This document shows, piece by piece, positions 1 to 9,751 of a stretch of DNA of 64,000 nt. How positions within the stretch are numbered: the first letter of the stretch is position 1; each line of letters begins with the position of its first letter. The stretch comes from Tenacibaculum sp. MAR_2010_89 (GTDB lineage Bacteria; Bacteroidota; Bacteroidia; Flavobacteriales; Flavobacteriaceae): assembly GCF_900105985.1 (NCBI RefSeq), contig NZ_FNUB01000005.1:248001-312000 (forward strand), given 5' to 3'. Position numbers and translations under genes: made by a program. The notes below the pieces were generated by a model. It was not told where the DNA came from, searched no databases, and saw only the letters and a list, made by a program, of their open reading frames with translations.

Positions 1-1123
1 TGGTGTTGACCAAGAAGAAAGCATACTAGTACTATTTCCTGAATGTCCAAAACCACAATTTAGAGAAATTTTATTTTTACGTGAAACGAATGAACATATT
101 GCTGTTTGGGAAGGTGAAAAATTAACTAAAGAAAAAGCGTATACATCTAGTGGTATAAAAACAGTTTTTTGGCTACAAGACCTAGAAAAAATAATGTTTG
201 AATTAATGAGTTATGCTGAAACTATATACATTAATACTAATGAACATTATAGAGCAAACGTTGAAACTGAAACTAGAGAAGATAGATTTACAAAATGGTT
301 ACGTGAAAAATACCCTGCACATTCAGTAGCTAAAAGCAATCCTATTTTACAACGTCTACGTTCTGTAAAAGATAGTATTGAGCTAAACTTAATACAATCA
401 GCTTGTGATATTACAGAAAAAGGATTTAGGCGTGTATTAGGGTTTGTAAAACCTGGTGTTTGGGAATATGAAATTGAAGCAGAATACATTCATGAGTTTG
501 TTAGGAACCGTTCAAAAAAGTTTGCTTATACACCAATTATAGCTTCAGGAAATAACGCCAATGTTCTACATTACATAGAGAACAATCAACAGTGTAAAGC
601 AGGAGATTTAATTTTAATGGACGTAGGTGCTGAGTATGCAAACTATTCATCAGATATGACCAGAACTATTCCTGTTTCTGGACGCTTTTCAGATAGACAA
701 AAAGAAGTATATAACGCTGTGAATAAAGTAAAAAATGAAGCTACAAAAATGTTAGTTCCTGGAACTATTTGGGCTGATTACCATATTGAAGTTGGAAAAA
801 TTATGACTTCAGAACTTTTAGGTTTAGGGTTATTAGATAAAGCTGATGTACAAAATGAAGATCCTAATTGGCCTGCATATAAAAAATACTTTATGCATGG
901 AACATCACATCATATGGGATTAGATACTCATGATTATGGATTATTACATGAACCAATGAAAGCAAACATGGTATTTACTGTAGAGCCTGGAATATATTTA
1001 CCAAAAGAAGGCTTTGGAATTCGTTTAGAAGATGATGTAGTAGTGCAAGAAAATGGAAATCCATTTAATTTGATGAGAAACATTCCTATCGAAGCTGATG
1101 AGATTGAAGGATTAATGAATTAA
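1..1123 (+). CDS. Xaa-Pro aminopeptidase (M24), 5' end outside window
   Basis: The reading frame is open from base 2 through the first in-frame ATG at 194, so the gene begins before the window. It is a metal-dependent aminopeptidase P that removes an N-terminal residue preceding proline. The pita-bread M24 fold shows all five metal ligands: Asp in MDVGAEY and in SSDMTR, His in HGTSHHMG, Glu in VEPGIY and Glu in RLEDDV. The first part of the visible protein belongs to the creatinase-like N-terminal domain. A hairpin terminator follows directly. Identification is firm; only the N-terminus is missing. Confidence 0.93.
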   Translation, partial: GVDQEESILVLFPECPKPQFREILFLRETNEHIAVWEGEKLTKEKAYTSSGIKTVFWLQDLEKIMFELMSYAETIYINTNEHYRANVETETREDRFTKWLREKYPAHSVAKSNPILQRLRSVKDSIELNLIQSACDITEKGFRRVLGFVKPGVWEYEIEAEYIHEFVRNRSKKFAYTPIIASGNNANVLHYIENNQQCKAGDLILMDVGAEYANYSSDMTRTIPVSGRFSDRQKEVYNAVNKVKNEATKMLVPGTIWADYHIEVGKIMTSELLGLGLLDKADVQNEDPNWPAYKKYFMHGTSHHMGLDTHDYGLLHEPMKANMVFTVEPGIYLPKEGFGIRLEDDVVVQENGNPFNLMRNIPIEADEIEGLMN

Positions 1124-1130
1124 AAAACAC

Positions 1131-1170
1131 AAAAGAATGATAGTTGTAAACAAATGACTATCATTCTTTT
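1131..1170 (+). terminator. Rho-independent terminator after the aminopeptidase gene
   Basis: AAAAGAATGATAGT pairs with ACTATCATTCTTTT across a 12-base loop, followed by a T-rich run. Confidence 0.75.
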
Positions 1171-1215
1171 TATATAATTACTTATCACTAATTTCCCGTT
1201 TTAAAACATTTAGTA

Positions 1216-2577
1216 ATGTATTTATCTATTGACGCTTTTTTTTCTAATATATCAACTGGACTTGGTATAGTCCAACTTTTATTTTTAGTTGGTGGAGGAC
1301 TTATTTTATTTACATATTCTCGTCTTATTCCTTTTAGGTATATGGGACATGCTATTGCCATCTTAAGAGGTAAATACGACAAACATGACTCTCCTGGAGA
1401 CTTATCACACTATGAAGCTTTATCATCTGCTATTGCAGCTACCGTAGGAATGGGAAATATAAGTGGTGTAGCCATTGCTATTGCCATGGGTGGTCCTGGA
1501 GCAATTTTTTGGATGTGGGTAAGTGCTTTTGTAGGAATGGCTACTAAATTTTTTACTTGTAGTTTAGCTATAATGTACAGGGGTAAAGATGAAGAAGGAA
1601 ATACAAAAGGTGGGCCTATGTATGTAATTACAGAAGGGCTTGGTAAAAACTGGAAAGGACTTTCTATATTTTTTGCATTAGCAGGGCTTATAGGTACACT
1701 TCCTGCATTTCAAGCAAATCAACTTACACAAACATTAGTTGACGTTTTTGAAGTAAACAAAGCCAATGAATTTACTGCTAAGTTAATTTTAGGAATTTCA
1801 ATAGCAATTATTGTTGCTACTGTTATTTTTGGAGGAATTAAACGTATTGGAAGTGTTGCTGGAAAATTAGTACCTATTATGGTAGTAGTATATTTATTAA
1901 CAGTACTTACAATTTTAGTGTTAAAAATAGAAGAAGTTCCTTCTATATTTTCATTAATATTTACTGATGCATTCACAGGAAAATCCGTTTTAGGTGGTGC
2001 TTTAGGTGCATTAATAATTACAGGAGTAAAAAGAGCAGCTTTTTCAAATGAAGCTGGTTTAGGTACTGCGCCTATGATGCACGGAACTGCTAAAACAAAC
2101 GAACCCATTAGAGAAGGTTTAGTAGCAATGTTGGGCCCAGCAATTGACACCTTATTAGTATGTACATTAACAGCTTTAGCCATATTAGCTTCAGGAATTT
2201 GGAAAGGTTTTGAAGGAGATGGAATTACTATGACCTTAGCCGCTTTTAATGCTGTATTACCTTTTAATTCAGGAAGTATTATTTTAACAGTTTGTGTATT
2301 AATTTTTGCGTTTTCAACCTTATTTACCTATTCATTTTATGGATACAGTTGTTTGAGCTACTTGACCAACGCTAAGATTGGAAAATACTATAATTATATT
2401 TACATACTAGTTATAATAATAGCATCAGTTATTAAGCTAGATTTCGTAATTAATTTAATGGACAGTGCTTATGCTTTAATGGCAATACCTACCATAATAT
2501 CAACATTAATATTGGCTCCTAAAGTAAAAAAGGCAGCAACTATTTATTTTCAAAAATTAAAAACTAATTCATTTTAG
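1216..2577 (+). CDS. Sodium:alanine symporter family protein (AGCS)
   Basis: A 453-residue inner-membrane carrier of the alanine/glycine:cation symporter family. It takes up small neutral amino acids with Na+ or H+. About ten hydrophobic helices run through the protein. Family signatures are visible in the stretch SAIAATVGMGNISGVAIA (about residues 71-88) and FSNEAGLGTAPMMHG (about 276-290). The length is usual for the family. The 3' end overlaps the convergent M28 peptidase gene by 14 bp. The substrate is inferred from the family. Confidence 0.92.
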   Translation: MYLSIDAFFSNISTGLGIVQLLFLVGGGLILFTYSRLIPFRYMGHAIAILRGKYDKHDSPGDLSHYEALSSAIAATVGMGNISGVAIAIAMGGPGAIFWMWVSAFVGMATKFFTCSLAIMYRGKDEEGNTKGGPMYVITEGLGKNWKGLSIFFALAGLIGTLPAFQANQLTQTLVDVFEVNKANEFTAKLILGISIAIIVATVIFGGIKRIGSVAGKLVPIMVVVYLLTVLTILVLKIEEVPSIFSLIFTDAFTGKSVLGGALGALIITGVKRAAFSNEAGLGTAPMMHGTAKTNEPIREGLVAMLGPAIDTLLVCTLTALAILASGIWKGFEGDGITMTLAAFNAVLPFNSGSIILTVCVLIFAFSTLFTYSFYGYSCLSYLTNAKIGKYYNYIYILVIIIASVIKLDFVINLMDSAYALMAIPTIISTLILAPKVKKAATIYFQKLKTNSF

Positions 2578-4306
2578 TTAGCTTTAGTTTTTCAATAATT
2601 TCAGCAGATATTAAATTAATTCGTTTTTGAGTTTCTTCAATTTTTTTAGTTAGCTCTGTAGAGTCTTTTGCTATATCTAAAGTAGTATTTGCTGTTTTGA
2701 AATACCAATCATTCCATGCAGAAATAATAGCTATTTCAGTATTTAATGAATCTCCTTTTTTAAGTGATATTTCGCTAAGTTTTTGTTCTTGTTGAAGTCT
2801 AGAAACAGCCTTGTTTTCAATAGTTTTTAAAATGGATTTTGCTGTAGTATTATTAGCATTCAATAAGGTATACGCTGAAACTAACGAAGTAACTCCAACA
2901 TTTTTCAAGGTCGTTTTTGATACTTTATCTATTCTATCATTATCTGTATGATAAAACTGATCAGTAAAGTGCCAAAATAGTACACTAGGTATGTTTGCTT
3001 TTAAAAAAGGAACATGATCACTTCCTCCTTCAAAGGGATTTGTATTAACAGTCCAATTAGCTCGTTTACCTTGCTCTTTAAATTTATCAATTAAAAAATC
3101 ATTTAAATAATGAGGTTTCATTTGATCAAGTTTCATTTTAAAACCACCCCATTCTGTATGTTTATCATTACCTCTTGTCCAAATTGCACTTGGGTCAGGC
3201 ATTTTTTCAATCAGAAAAGTACCTCCAGTTTTTTTAGTGTCTTCACCAACCATGTCTAATGAAATTCCCCATTTAATATCTTTAGCTCTAATACTATCTT
3301 CTTTAACATACCTATTGGTTGAAACTATTTCATCACCCCATAAAAAAGTTAATGTTCTATTGGGTTCAAATCTTTTTTCTTCTATTAATTTTGCTGTAAG
3401 CGTAGCCATTTCCAAAGCAACTCCAACACCTGTGGCATTATCATTTGCTCCAGGTTCTTGAATGTGTGCACTAAAAACTAAACGTTCTTTAGAAATAACA
3501 CTTCCTTTGATATCTGCTATTATCGTTAATTCTTCTGATGGATAAATATTAGTTGCTATGGTTACTTTTAAAGAAACTTTTCCTTTTAATAATTTAGCTT
3601 TTAATCTTTCTTTAGCTTCATAAGACATAGCAATTCCCCATGACTGTATTTTTTCATTTAACGGAATCGATCTAAACTGAATAGAAGTTGTATTTTTTTC
3701 TGGTTGTAAATATTTAGGGTTACTATACGAAATTACACCAACAGCTCCTCCTTTTACAATAGCCTCATTAAAAACCCTGGAAGGACTGGTTTCTACAAAA
3801 ATAATTTTTCCTTTTACATCAAAAGTTTTGATTGTATTCAAATTTTTTACATAAATAACTTCAGCAACTACACCTTCTTTTGGAGTACTATAGGAATTTA
3901 ACGCAATCATATTTCTATTAGTACTATGTTGTAGAAGCGGAATGTTTTCACCTTCAATTTCAACTATTGCATTTACAGATTCCCAAGTTGGTTTTTTTAA
4001 AGGTCTCTTTTCAATTCTATAGGTTAAAATATCTTTTTTCGTAGCTTTATCTTCATTTACAAACCCTGCTTTTTCTAATTGTTCTGCTATTCTATATACG
4101 CTTTTATTAAACCCCGTATTACCAACAACTCTCCAATATTTTTCAACAAAAGAAGTAGTTTCGAAGGCTAAATCACCCGTAAACTCTTTATTTAGAACAT
4201 CAAAATAATTTGAAGAATTTAAAAGTTGCACTTCTTTTTCTTTCTTACAACTTATAAAAACGAATAGAAAAAGTGTACTTAAAAGTAAATTTTTAAACAT
4301 AACCAT
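2564..4306 (-). CDS. M28-family zinc peptidase lipoprotein with PA domain
   Basis: A 580-residue secreted aminopeptidase-like protein. The N-terminus has a lipoprotein signal with the lipobox FISC at about residues 17-20, so it is probably anchored in the outer membrane or periplasm. A PA-type insert lies at about 130-240. The M28 catalytic core shows the di-zinc ligand motifs FSAHIQEPGANDNATG, WGDEIVS, SLDMVGED and the final His in YHTDND. A coiled, charged tail of about 80 residues follows. Translation may start at the second Met, two codons downstream (4300). It is divergent from the AraC-type regulator at 4373. Confidence 0.88.
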   Translation of the reverse strand: MVMFKNLLLSTLFLFVFISCKKEKEVQLLNSSNYFDVLNKEFTGDLAFETTSFVEKYWRVVGNTGFNKSVYRIAEQLEKAGFVNEDKATKKDILTYRIEKRPLKKPTWESVNAIVEIEGENIPLLQHSTNRNMIALNSYSTPKEGVVAEVIYVKNLNTIKTFDVKGKIIFVETSPSRVFNEAIVKGGAVGVISYSNPKYLQPEKNTTSIQFRSIPLNEKIQSWGIAMSYEAKERLKAKLLKGKVSLKVTIATNIYPSEELTIIADIKGSVISKERLVFSAHIQEPGANDNATGVGVALEMATLTAKLIEEKRFEPNRTLTFLWGDEIVSTNRYVKEDSIRAKDIKWGISLDMVGEDTKKTGGTFLIEKMPDPSAIWTRGNDKHTEWGGFKMKLDQMKPHYLNDFLIDKFKEQGKRANWTVNTNPFEGGSDHVPFLKANIPSVLFWHFTDQFYHTDNDRIDKVSKTTLKNVGVTSLVSAYTLLNANNTTAKSILKTIENKAVSRLQQEQKLSEISLKKGDSLNTEIAIISAWNDWYFKTANTTLDIAKDSTELTKKIEETQKRINLISAEIIEKLKLTKMN

Positions 4307-4372
4307 TTTTTTAAAAACAATAAATATATCATTCTTTCTTTATATTTACTCACATAAAGTGATAAATAAACT

Positions 4373-5512
4373 ATGGATCATCTATCATCTATCAACATTA
4401 TAATTGGAATAGCTTTAATTGTATTTATTGTTTTTAATAAACATAATTTAGGTGAAAACTTATACGCTAAACTAGCCATCATTGGAGTTATCAGTTTTTT
4501 CACTTTTTCTGCTATCTCTGATTATATTATCACTGAATATGCCACTATTCGTTATAGTGTATTTACATTTATGGCTGTTGTTTTCTCGCATTTAATAGGT
4601 TTTTTTTTATTCCTATTTATCTCGGCAATTACTGGTCAAATTAACCATATTAAAAAGATAATAGTTATTACTATTGGAATTACTATACTAAGATTAATTA
4701 TCATCTATTCTTTGTTAGAAGAATTCTTTAGGGGATTCAATGTTTTAGGTTCTGAAAAACAAACTGAATCCAGTTTTAAACTCCCTGTAATACTTGCAAA
4801 TACAGATGAATTTATAATGGCTGCTTACAATTTAACCTTAACTATTATAGCCTATAGAACTTTAAAAAAAGCACCTTTAATTGTCGATTTAAAATCTAGT
4901 AAAGTATTGTATTATAAATGGGGAAAGATTATACTAATTTTTTCAATTATTCTGTACTCAATTGTATTTTTAGATACGATACTTTTATCTTTTAACAGAG
5001 AGAATTTGCATTATATTTTAATTGGAGAAAAAGTACTGCAATCAATATTTTTTATTTTCTTAAGTGTATCGATGATGTATTTTCCAGTGTTTGCTTATTC
5101 TGGTAAGTATGAAGATTTGTCTTCTTTATATAAAGTTGATAAAGAAAAATATCAAGGATCTACTTTAACTGATTCACAAGCTCTTTTTAAAGAAATAGAT
5201 TTGTTAGTTCGAAATGAGAAATTGTATTTGGATTCTGAATTAAAGATGGATAAAGTTTCTAAAAAACTATCAAGACCAATTCCATACATCTCTCAGGCTA
5301 TTAATGAGAATACACAAAATAGTTTCCCTGACTATATAAATTCTTTTAGAATAGAGGAAGCCAAAAAGAAATTATTGATAGAAAATCCTGATACTATTTT
5401 TTCCATTGCTATAGATATAGGTTTTAACAATAAAACTACTTTTTACAATGCTTTTAAAAAGTATACTAATATGACACCCACTCAATATAAAAAGCACTTT
5501 AAAAAAGAATAA
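4373..5512 (+). CDS. Membrane-bound AraC-family transcriptional regulator
   Basis: A 379-residue protein with six to seven predicted transmembrane helices in residues 1-245, followed by a C-terminal AraC/XylS double HTH domain (about 275-379). The HTH contains the typical second-helix segment FSIAIDIGFNNKTTFYNAFK and the ending TPTQYKKH. Such membrane-anchored AraC proteins are common in Flavobacteria, and their ligand is usually unknown. It is divergent from the M28 peptidase gene, which could be a target, but there is no direct evidence for this. Confidence 0.87.
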   Translation: MDHLSSINIIIGIALIVFIVFNKHNLGENLYAKLAIIGVISFFTFSAISDYIITEYATIRYSVFTFMAVVFSHLIGFFLFLFISAITGQINHIKKIIVITIGITILRLIIIYSLLEEFFRGFNVLGSEKQTESSFKLPVILANTDEFIMAAYNLTLTIIAYRTLKKAPLIVDLKSSKVLYYKWGKIILIFSIILYSIVFLDTILLSFNRENLHYILIGEKVLQSIFFIFLSVSMMYFPVFAYSGKYEDLSSLYKVDKEKYQGSTLTDSQALFKEIDLLVRNEKLYLDSELKMDKVSKKLSRPIPYISQAINENTQNSFPDYINSFRIEEAKKKLLIENPDTIFSIAIDIGFNNKTTFYNAFKKYTNMTPTQYKKHFKKE

Positions 5513-5964
5513 GATTCGTAATTTGGTGAGGAAAACAGGTTCTACTTTTATTTCAATTATTTTTAGAATAAACTAGTGTATCATCTTAAGTTTCAATTAT
5601 TCGATATTCAGATATTAATGTTCCTATAGAGAACTCATTACTTCTTTAAAAATTAAATCAATTTCCTTTTTCTAATGTTTAAAAAATCTTTCTAATCACT
5701 TTTATTTACCTCATATTATAAAAACGCACTCTTCAAAACCTGAAATAAAAAGTAAAATGGGTTCATTTTAATTAGTACTTAGTGTGTAGTTAAACATCTT
5801 CATTCCGTTGGTTTTTAAAGAGTTTAATGAGTAATTGTTTAAGGTAAACATTTATAAATATGGACTTATTTTTTGAGTTAGTATTTTAAAACTGAACTTT
5901 TTTTTTAAGAGGGTTATTTAGTTTTGAATCGAAATAATTTAACATTTTAATTAACCCTTCAGAA
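5513..5964. other. Intergenic region, no gene found
   Basis: An AT-rich stretch of 452 bp between the AraC-type regulator and the subtilase gene. No convincing ORF, tRNA or strong hairpin is visible. The only supported element is a TAnnTTTG box at 5919-5926. Confidence 0.6.
5919..5926 (+). promoter_or_regulatory. Bacteroidota -7 promoter box for the subtilase gene
   Basis: TAGTTTTG matches the TAnnTTTG consensus 38 bp before the ATG. The -33 region is only a T-run, so the call is moderate. Confidence 0.45.
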
Positions 5965-8769
5965 ATGAAAAAAAACTATTTAAGGGCTTTTGTCCTTTCG
6001 TCGGTTCTTTTAGGAACTAGTTATCAAGTACAATCGCAAAACAAAAGAGAAGTAGAATCTATACGTAAAAATTACGATTTAGGGAAACTTCAAAAAATCG
6101 AGAAAGCCTATCAGAAAAAAGCTCTATCAAAAAAACAAAGAGCTTTTAAAATAGCCAAACAAAAAGGATGGGATACTACTATCTATAAGAAGGATGGTAC
6201 ATTTATGGAGCTTCAAGAAGTTGTAAATGGGCAACCAATTTACTATACAACTTTTAATGTTGATGCAGCAAAATCAACAAGAACAAACCATTTACATAAC
6301 GGAGGTTCATTAGGATTAAACTTACTAGGACAAGGAATGAAAGCGTATGTATGGGATGGTGGAGTACCAAACAAAGATCACCAAGAGTATGATGGAGCAG
6401 GAGGAAATAACAGAGTATCTGTTGGTGACAGTTCATCTACACTTAACTTCCATGCTGAACACGTAACAGCTACAATTGTAGCCTCTGGTAAAGTAGCAAA
6501 AGCAAAAGGGATGGCACCACATGCAACTGCAATAGGAAATGACTGGAATAACGATAAAGCTGAAGCACTTAAGGAGGTTGCAAAAGGAATGCTTGTTTCT
6601 AACCACTCTTATGGTTATGGAGCACGACAAATTCCAGATTACTATTTTGGAGCATATATTACAGTTGCTCGTGAATGGGATGAAGTAATGTTTAACGCAC
6701 CAAATTATTTAATGGTAGTAGCAGCGGGTAATGATGGAGAAGATGATAGTTCTAATGCTAAACCATTAGATGGAAAATCAGCTTATGATAAATTATCAGG
6801 ACATTCAACAGCTAAGAATAATTTAGTAGTAGCAAATGCACAAGATGCAAATGTTGATACAAGCGGAAAATTAATCTCAGTATCAATTCATAGTTCAAGT
6901 AGTGAAGGACCAACGGATGATTTACGTATTAAGCCAGATATTACAGGTAACGGATCAGGAGTATATTCAGCTACTCACTTCCCTAGTTATGATAAAGCAA
7001 CAGGGCAAAATAAAAGCGATGGCAAAATAACAGATGATTATGTTGATATGACAGGAACATCAATGTCAGCACCAAATGTAACTGGTTCTTTATTATTATT
7101 ACAACAACATTACAAAAACAAAAACAACGGAAGCTTTATGAAAGCAGCTACCTTAAAAGGATTAGCATTACATACAGCAGACGATGCAGGTTCAAAAGGA
7201 CCAGATGCAATTTTTGGATGGGGATTATTAAATGCTAAAGCTGCAGCTGAAGTAATTACTAAAAGAGGTAAAGAAACACAAATCAAAGAATTAACATTAG
7301 CTTCGGGAAAGACATATACGTTAACTGTTGAGTCTGATGGTAAAAGTCCTTTATTGGCTTCTATATCATGGACAGACAGACCAGGTACTGCTACGGAAAA
7401 AGCGAACCAATCAACAGCTGTTTTAGTGAACGATTTAGATTTAAAAATCACTAAAAATGGAACAACTTATAGTCCTTGGAGATTAACAGGAGTAACAACA
7501 AACGGAAAAGGAGACAATAAAGTAGATCCTTACGAAAGAGTAGATGTTGTAAATGCATCAGGTACATATACAATTACGGTATCTCATAAAGGAACATTAA
7601 CAGGTAATAGCCAAAACTATTCTTTAATTGTAACAGGGTTAAAAGGAGCCCCGATTGTTTGTAATGCTACTGTACCAACAAATGTAGTTGCTAATAATAT
7701 AACAAATACTGAAGCTAAAATTGAATGGTCTGCTGTAGCAGGAGCTAAGTATAATGTGGGGTACCGTAAATCAGGTACTACAAACTGGACAACTAAAGAA
7801 GCAACGACAAACAATTATAAAATTGTAGGTTTAACAGCTGAAACTAAATACGATGTTCAAGTACGTAGTAAATGTGCTACTAAGAATTCAGCATATAGTT
7901 CAGTAATTAACTTTACAACGAAGGCTGCTCCAGTTAAAGACACTCAAGCACCAACAGCTCCAGCAAGCTTAAAAGCAACTAATATTGAGCAAACTACATT
8001 AACATTAAACTGGACAGCTTCAACTGATAATGTTGCTGTAACAGGATACGATGTGTACCAAGGAACTACTAAGTTAGGAATTGCAACAAATACTTCGTAT
8101 AATGTAACAAGTTTAACAGCAAATACAGCTTATCAATTTTCTGTAAAAGCAAAAGATGCGGCAGGTAATGTTTCTGACAGCAGTAACAAATTAAGTGTAA
8201 CAACTAAAAAAGATGCGGCTGAAAAAGATACTCAAGCACCTACAGCACCATCTAATTTAGCATCAGCAAAAGTTGAAAAAACAACATTAACTTTAAATTG
8301 GACAGCTTCTACAGATAACGTAGCAGTAACAAGTTATGATGTATATCAAGGTACGAATAAAATAGGCACAACAATAGCTACTACTTATAACGTTTCTGGT
8401 TTAACAGCAGATACATTTTACGAATTCTCTGTAAAAGCAAAAGATGCAGCAGGTAATATTTCTGACAGTAGTAACGAAATTTTTGAATTTACCAAAGGTG
8501 ACTGGGGAGATGACTGGGGAGAGTTTTCGATAAACAGTGGTACTTCTTCTGATATTACAGTTTTTCCAAATCCTGCAACTAACTTTTTAAACATTAAAAT
8601 TCCATCACTATTAAATGCAAAGTATCGTGTTTTAAATGTAACGGGGATAGTAGTTAAATCAGGACAGGCAACTAAAAGTATTAATATATCAAAACTACCT
8701 AAAGGAATTTACTTTTTTGAATTTAAAAACAAAAAAGAACACCATATAATAAAATTCATAAAAGAGTAG
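5965..8769 (+). CDS. S8 subtilisin-like protease with three FN3 domains and T9SS sorting domain
   Basis: A 934-residue secreted serine protease. Residues 1-25 form a Sec signal peptide ending near QVQSQ. The catalytic triad is visible as D131 in VWDGG, H163 in HAEHVTA and S366 in GTSMSAP. A beta-sandwich lies at about 440-560. Three fibronectin type III domains follow (about 565-650, 660-750, 757-845); the last two are near-copies with the shared phrase TLTLNWTASTDNVAVT. The C-terminal ~75 residues (VFPNPATNFLNI to the end) are a type A T9SS sorting signal. The protein is probably exported across the outer membrane and attached or released. The usual HGTH motif is changed to HAEH. Confidence 0.93.
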   Translation: MKKNYLRAFVLSSVLLGTSYQVQSQNKREVESIRKNYDLGKLQKIEKAYQKKALSKKQRAFKIAKQKGWDTTIYKKDGTFMELQEVVNGQPIYYTTFNVDAAKSTRTNHLHNGGSLGLNLLGQGMKAYVWDGGVPNKDHQEYDGAGGNNRVSVGDSSSTLNFHAEHVTATIVASGKVAKAKGMAPHATAIGNDWNNDKAEALKEVAKGMLVSNHSYGYGARQIPDYYFGAYITVAREWDEVMFNAPNYLMVVAAGNDGEDDSSNAKPLDGKSAYDKLSGHSTAKNNLVVANAQDANVDTSGKLISVSIHSSSSEGPTDDLRIKPDITGNGSGVYSATHFPSYDKATGQNKSDGKITDDYVDMTGTSMSAPNVTGSLLLLQQHYKNKNNGSFMKAATLKGLALHTADDAGSKGPDAIFGWGLLNAKAAAEVITKRGKETQIKELTLASGKTYTLTVESDGKSPLLASISWTDRPGTATEKANQSTAVLVNDLDLKITKNGTTYSPWRLTGVTTNGKGDNKVDPYERVDVVNASGTYTITVSHKGTLTGNSQNYSLIVTGLKGAPIVCNATVPTNVVANNITNTEAKIEWSAVAGAKYNVGYRKSGTTNWTTKEATTNNYKIVGLTAETKYDVQVRSKCATKNSAYSSVINFTTKAAPVKDTQAPTAPASLKATNIEQTTLTLNWTASTDNVAVTGYDVYQGTTKLGIATNTSYNVTSLTANTAYQFSVKAKDAAGNVSDSSNKLSVTTKKDAAEKDTQAPTAPSNLASAKVEKTTLTLNWTASTDNVAVTSYDVYQGTNKIGTTIATTYNVSGLTADTFYEFSVKAKDAAGNISDSSNEIFEFTKGDWGDDWGEFSINSGTSSDITVFPNPATNFLNIKIPSLLNAKYRVLNVTGIVVKSGQATKSINISKLPKGIYFFEFKNKKEHHIIKFIKE

Positions 8770-8813
8770 TTAAACTGATTAATAAGTAGTCCCCCCTTTT
8801 TTAATCTAAAATT

Positions 8814-8844
8814 AAAGCCTCAACTATTAAACAGTTGGGGCTTT
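8814..8844 (+). terminator. Rho-independent terminator of the subtilase gene
   Basis: AAAGCCTCAACT pairs with AGTTGGGGCTTT over a 7-base loop, 45 bp after the stop codon. Confidence 0.7.
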
Positions 8845-9028
8845 ATAATTTACTAACTGATATTATTTTATATCATTACTACACTTTATATATCTTCTAA
8901 AGTTTTATCGCTTTAAACTGCTTTTTCTTCCTCAGAATTAATAATAAATTTAATTCTTAATGAAATACATTAACTTATTTTATTAGAAAACTCAAAAAAA
9001 GTAAATTCCTTAACTTTTTTAAATGTGT

Positions 9029-9036
9029 TATATTTG
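9029..9036 (+). promoter_or_regulatory. Bacteroidota -7 promoter box for the small membrane protein gene
   Basis: TATATTTG fits TAnnTTTG exactly, 65 bp upstream of the ATG at 9101. The rest of the 330-bp gap 8770-9100 holds only the terminator at 8814 and AT-rich sequence. Confidence 0.5.
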
Positions 9037-9100
9037 ACAGGAATGTTAATTTGTTTATTTAAAAAAACAGAGAAGATTTGCATAAAATTGATTAAATAAT

Positions 9101-9295
9101 ATGAAAAACAACATCACTAAAGGAATTATTTTTGGCGCACTTCTTTTTTTAATATCAGCTATAATAATTCCATACATAGAAGGAGTAACAATTACTAATC
9201 AAATACTTTTACAAGGGTTTCTAATTTATTTTTTATTAGGTAGTACTCTATATATTATAGTATATACTCTTTTAAACAAGCTCAAAAAAAAGTAA
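9101..9295 (+). CDS. Small membrane protein of unknown function (64 aa)
   Basis: Not recognised. It has two hydrophobic helices (about residues 8-26 and 35-58) and a Lys-rich end (NKLKKK). A good promoter box lies upstream and the stop codon lies 7 bp before the convergent HopJ-like gene. Size and topology suggest a small inner-membrane protein. It is probably a real gene, but no function can be given. Confidence 0.6.
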   Translation: MKNNITKGIIFGALLFLISAIIIPYIEGVTITNQILLQGFLIYFLLGSTLYIIVYTLLNKLKKK

Positions 9296-9300
9296 AATTC

Positions 9301-9648
9301 TTAATTTTTCTTGGTCAAAACTTCATCTTCAAAAGAGACTCCCTCAAAACCTGTATTCATAAAATTACGTATGTTTTGATGATCAGTACCATTTGGATTT
9401 TCTAATACATCCTTAAAATAATATTGTCCAAAGCAAGCTAAAGTCTCCTCTTTTGTAAATTGTTGTTTCATTCCAAAAGCTAATACTTTACTAGATCCTA
9501 AATTTTCAGTTTTACTATTTTGTAAATTTCCATTTGTAAATGCAGATGCATTAAAATTATATAGCGCTTCAATAGTAGAAATCGTTTCTGAAAACACAAT
9601 TTGAGAAGGTGTGTTTTTTAGTTTTTTTATAAAAGATTCTAAAGTCAT
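9301..9648 (-). CDS. HopJ-like protein (type III effector HopJ family)
   Basis: About 115 residues starting at MTLESFIKKL; an in-frame upstream extension of eleven codons lacks family similarity and is unlikely to be translated. The phrases VFSETISTIEALYNF, CFGQYYFKDVL and HQNIRNFM are typical of the HopJ family. These proteins are widespread in free-living bacteria without type III secretion, so the effector name is historical. The function is unknown. Confidence 0.8.
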   Translation of the reverse strand: MTLESFIKKLKNTPSQIVFSETISTIEALYNFNASAFTNGNLQNSKTENLGSSKVLAFGMKQQFTKEETLACFGQYYFKDVLENPNGTDHQNIRNFMNTGFEGVSFEDEVLTKKN

Positions 9649-9751
9649 TTTGATAGTATAAGTTTTGTTACAAAAAAACAAAAACTACTAGTAGAAAACG
9701 AGCAAATAGAAAATTTACACATACTTTTTAGTCTCGTTAAAAATGATGCTT

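Noticed and set aside
7110..7451. Minus-strand ORF inside the subtilase gene
   Set aside because: It lies opposite a strongly conserved catalytic domain with normal codon use; shadow frame.
9301..9648. Type III secretion effector
   Set aside because: The HopJ family name is historical; no secretion genes are nearby and the family is widespread in non-pathogens.
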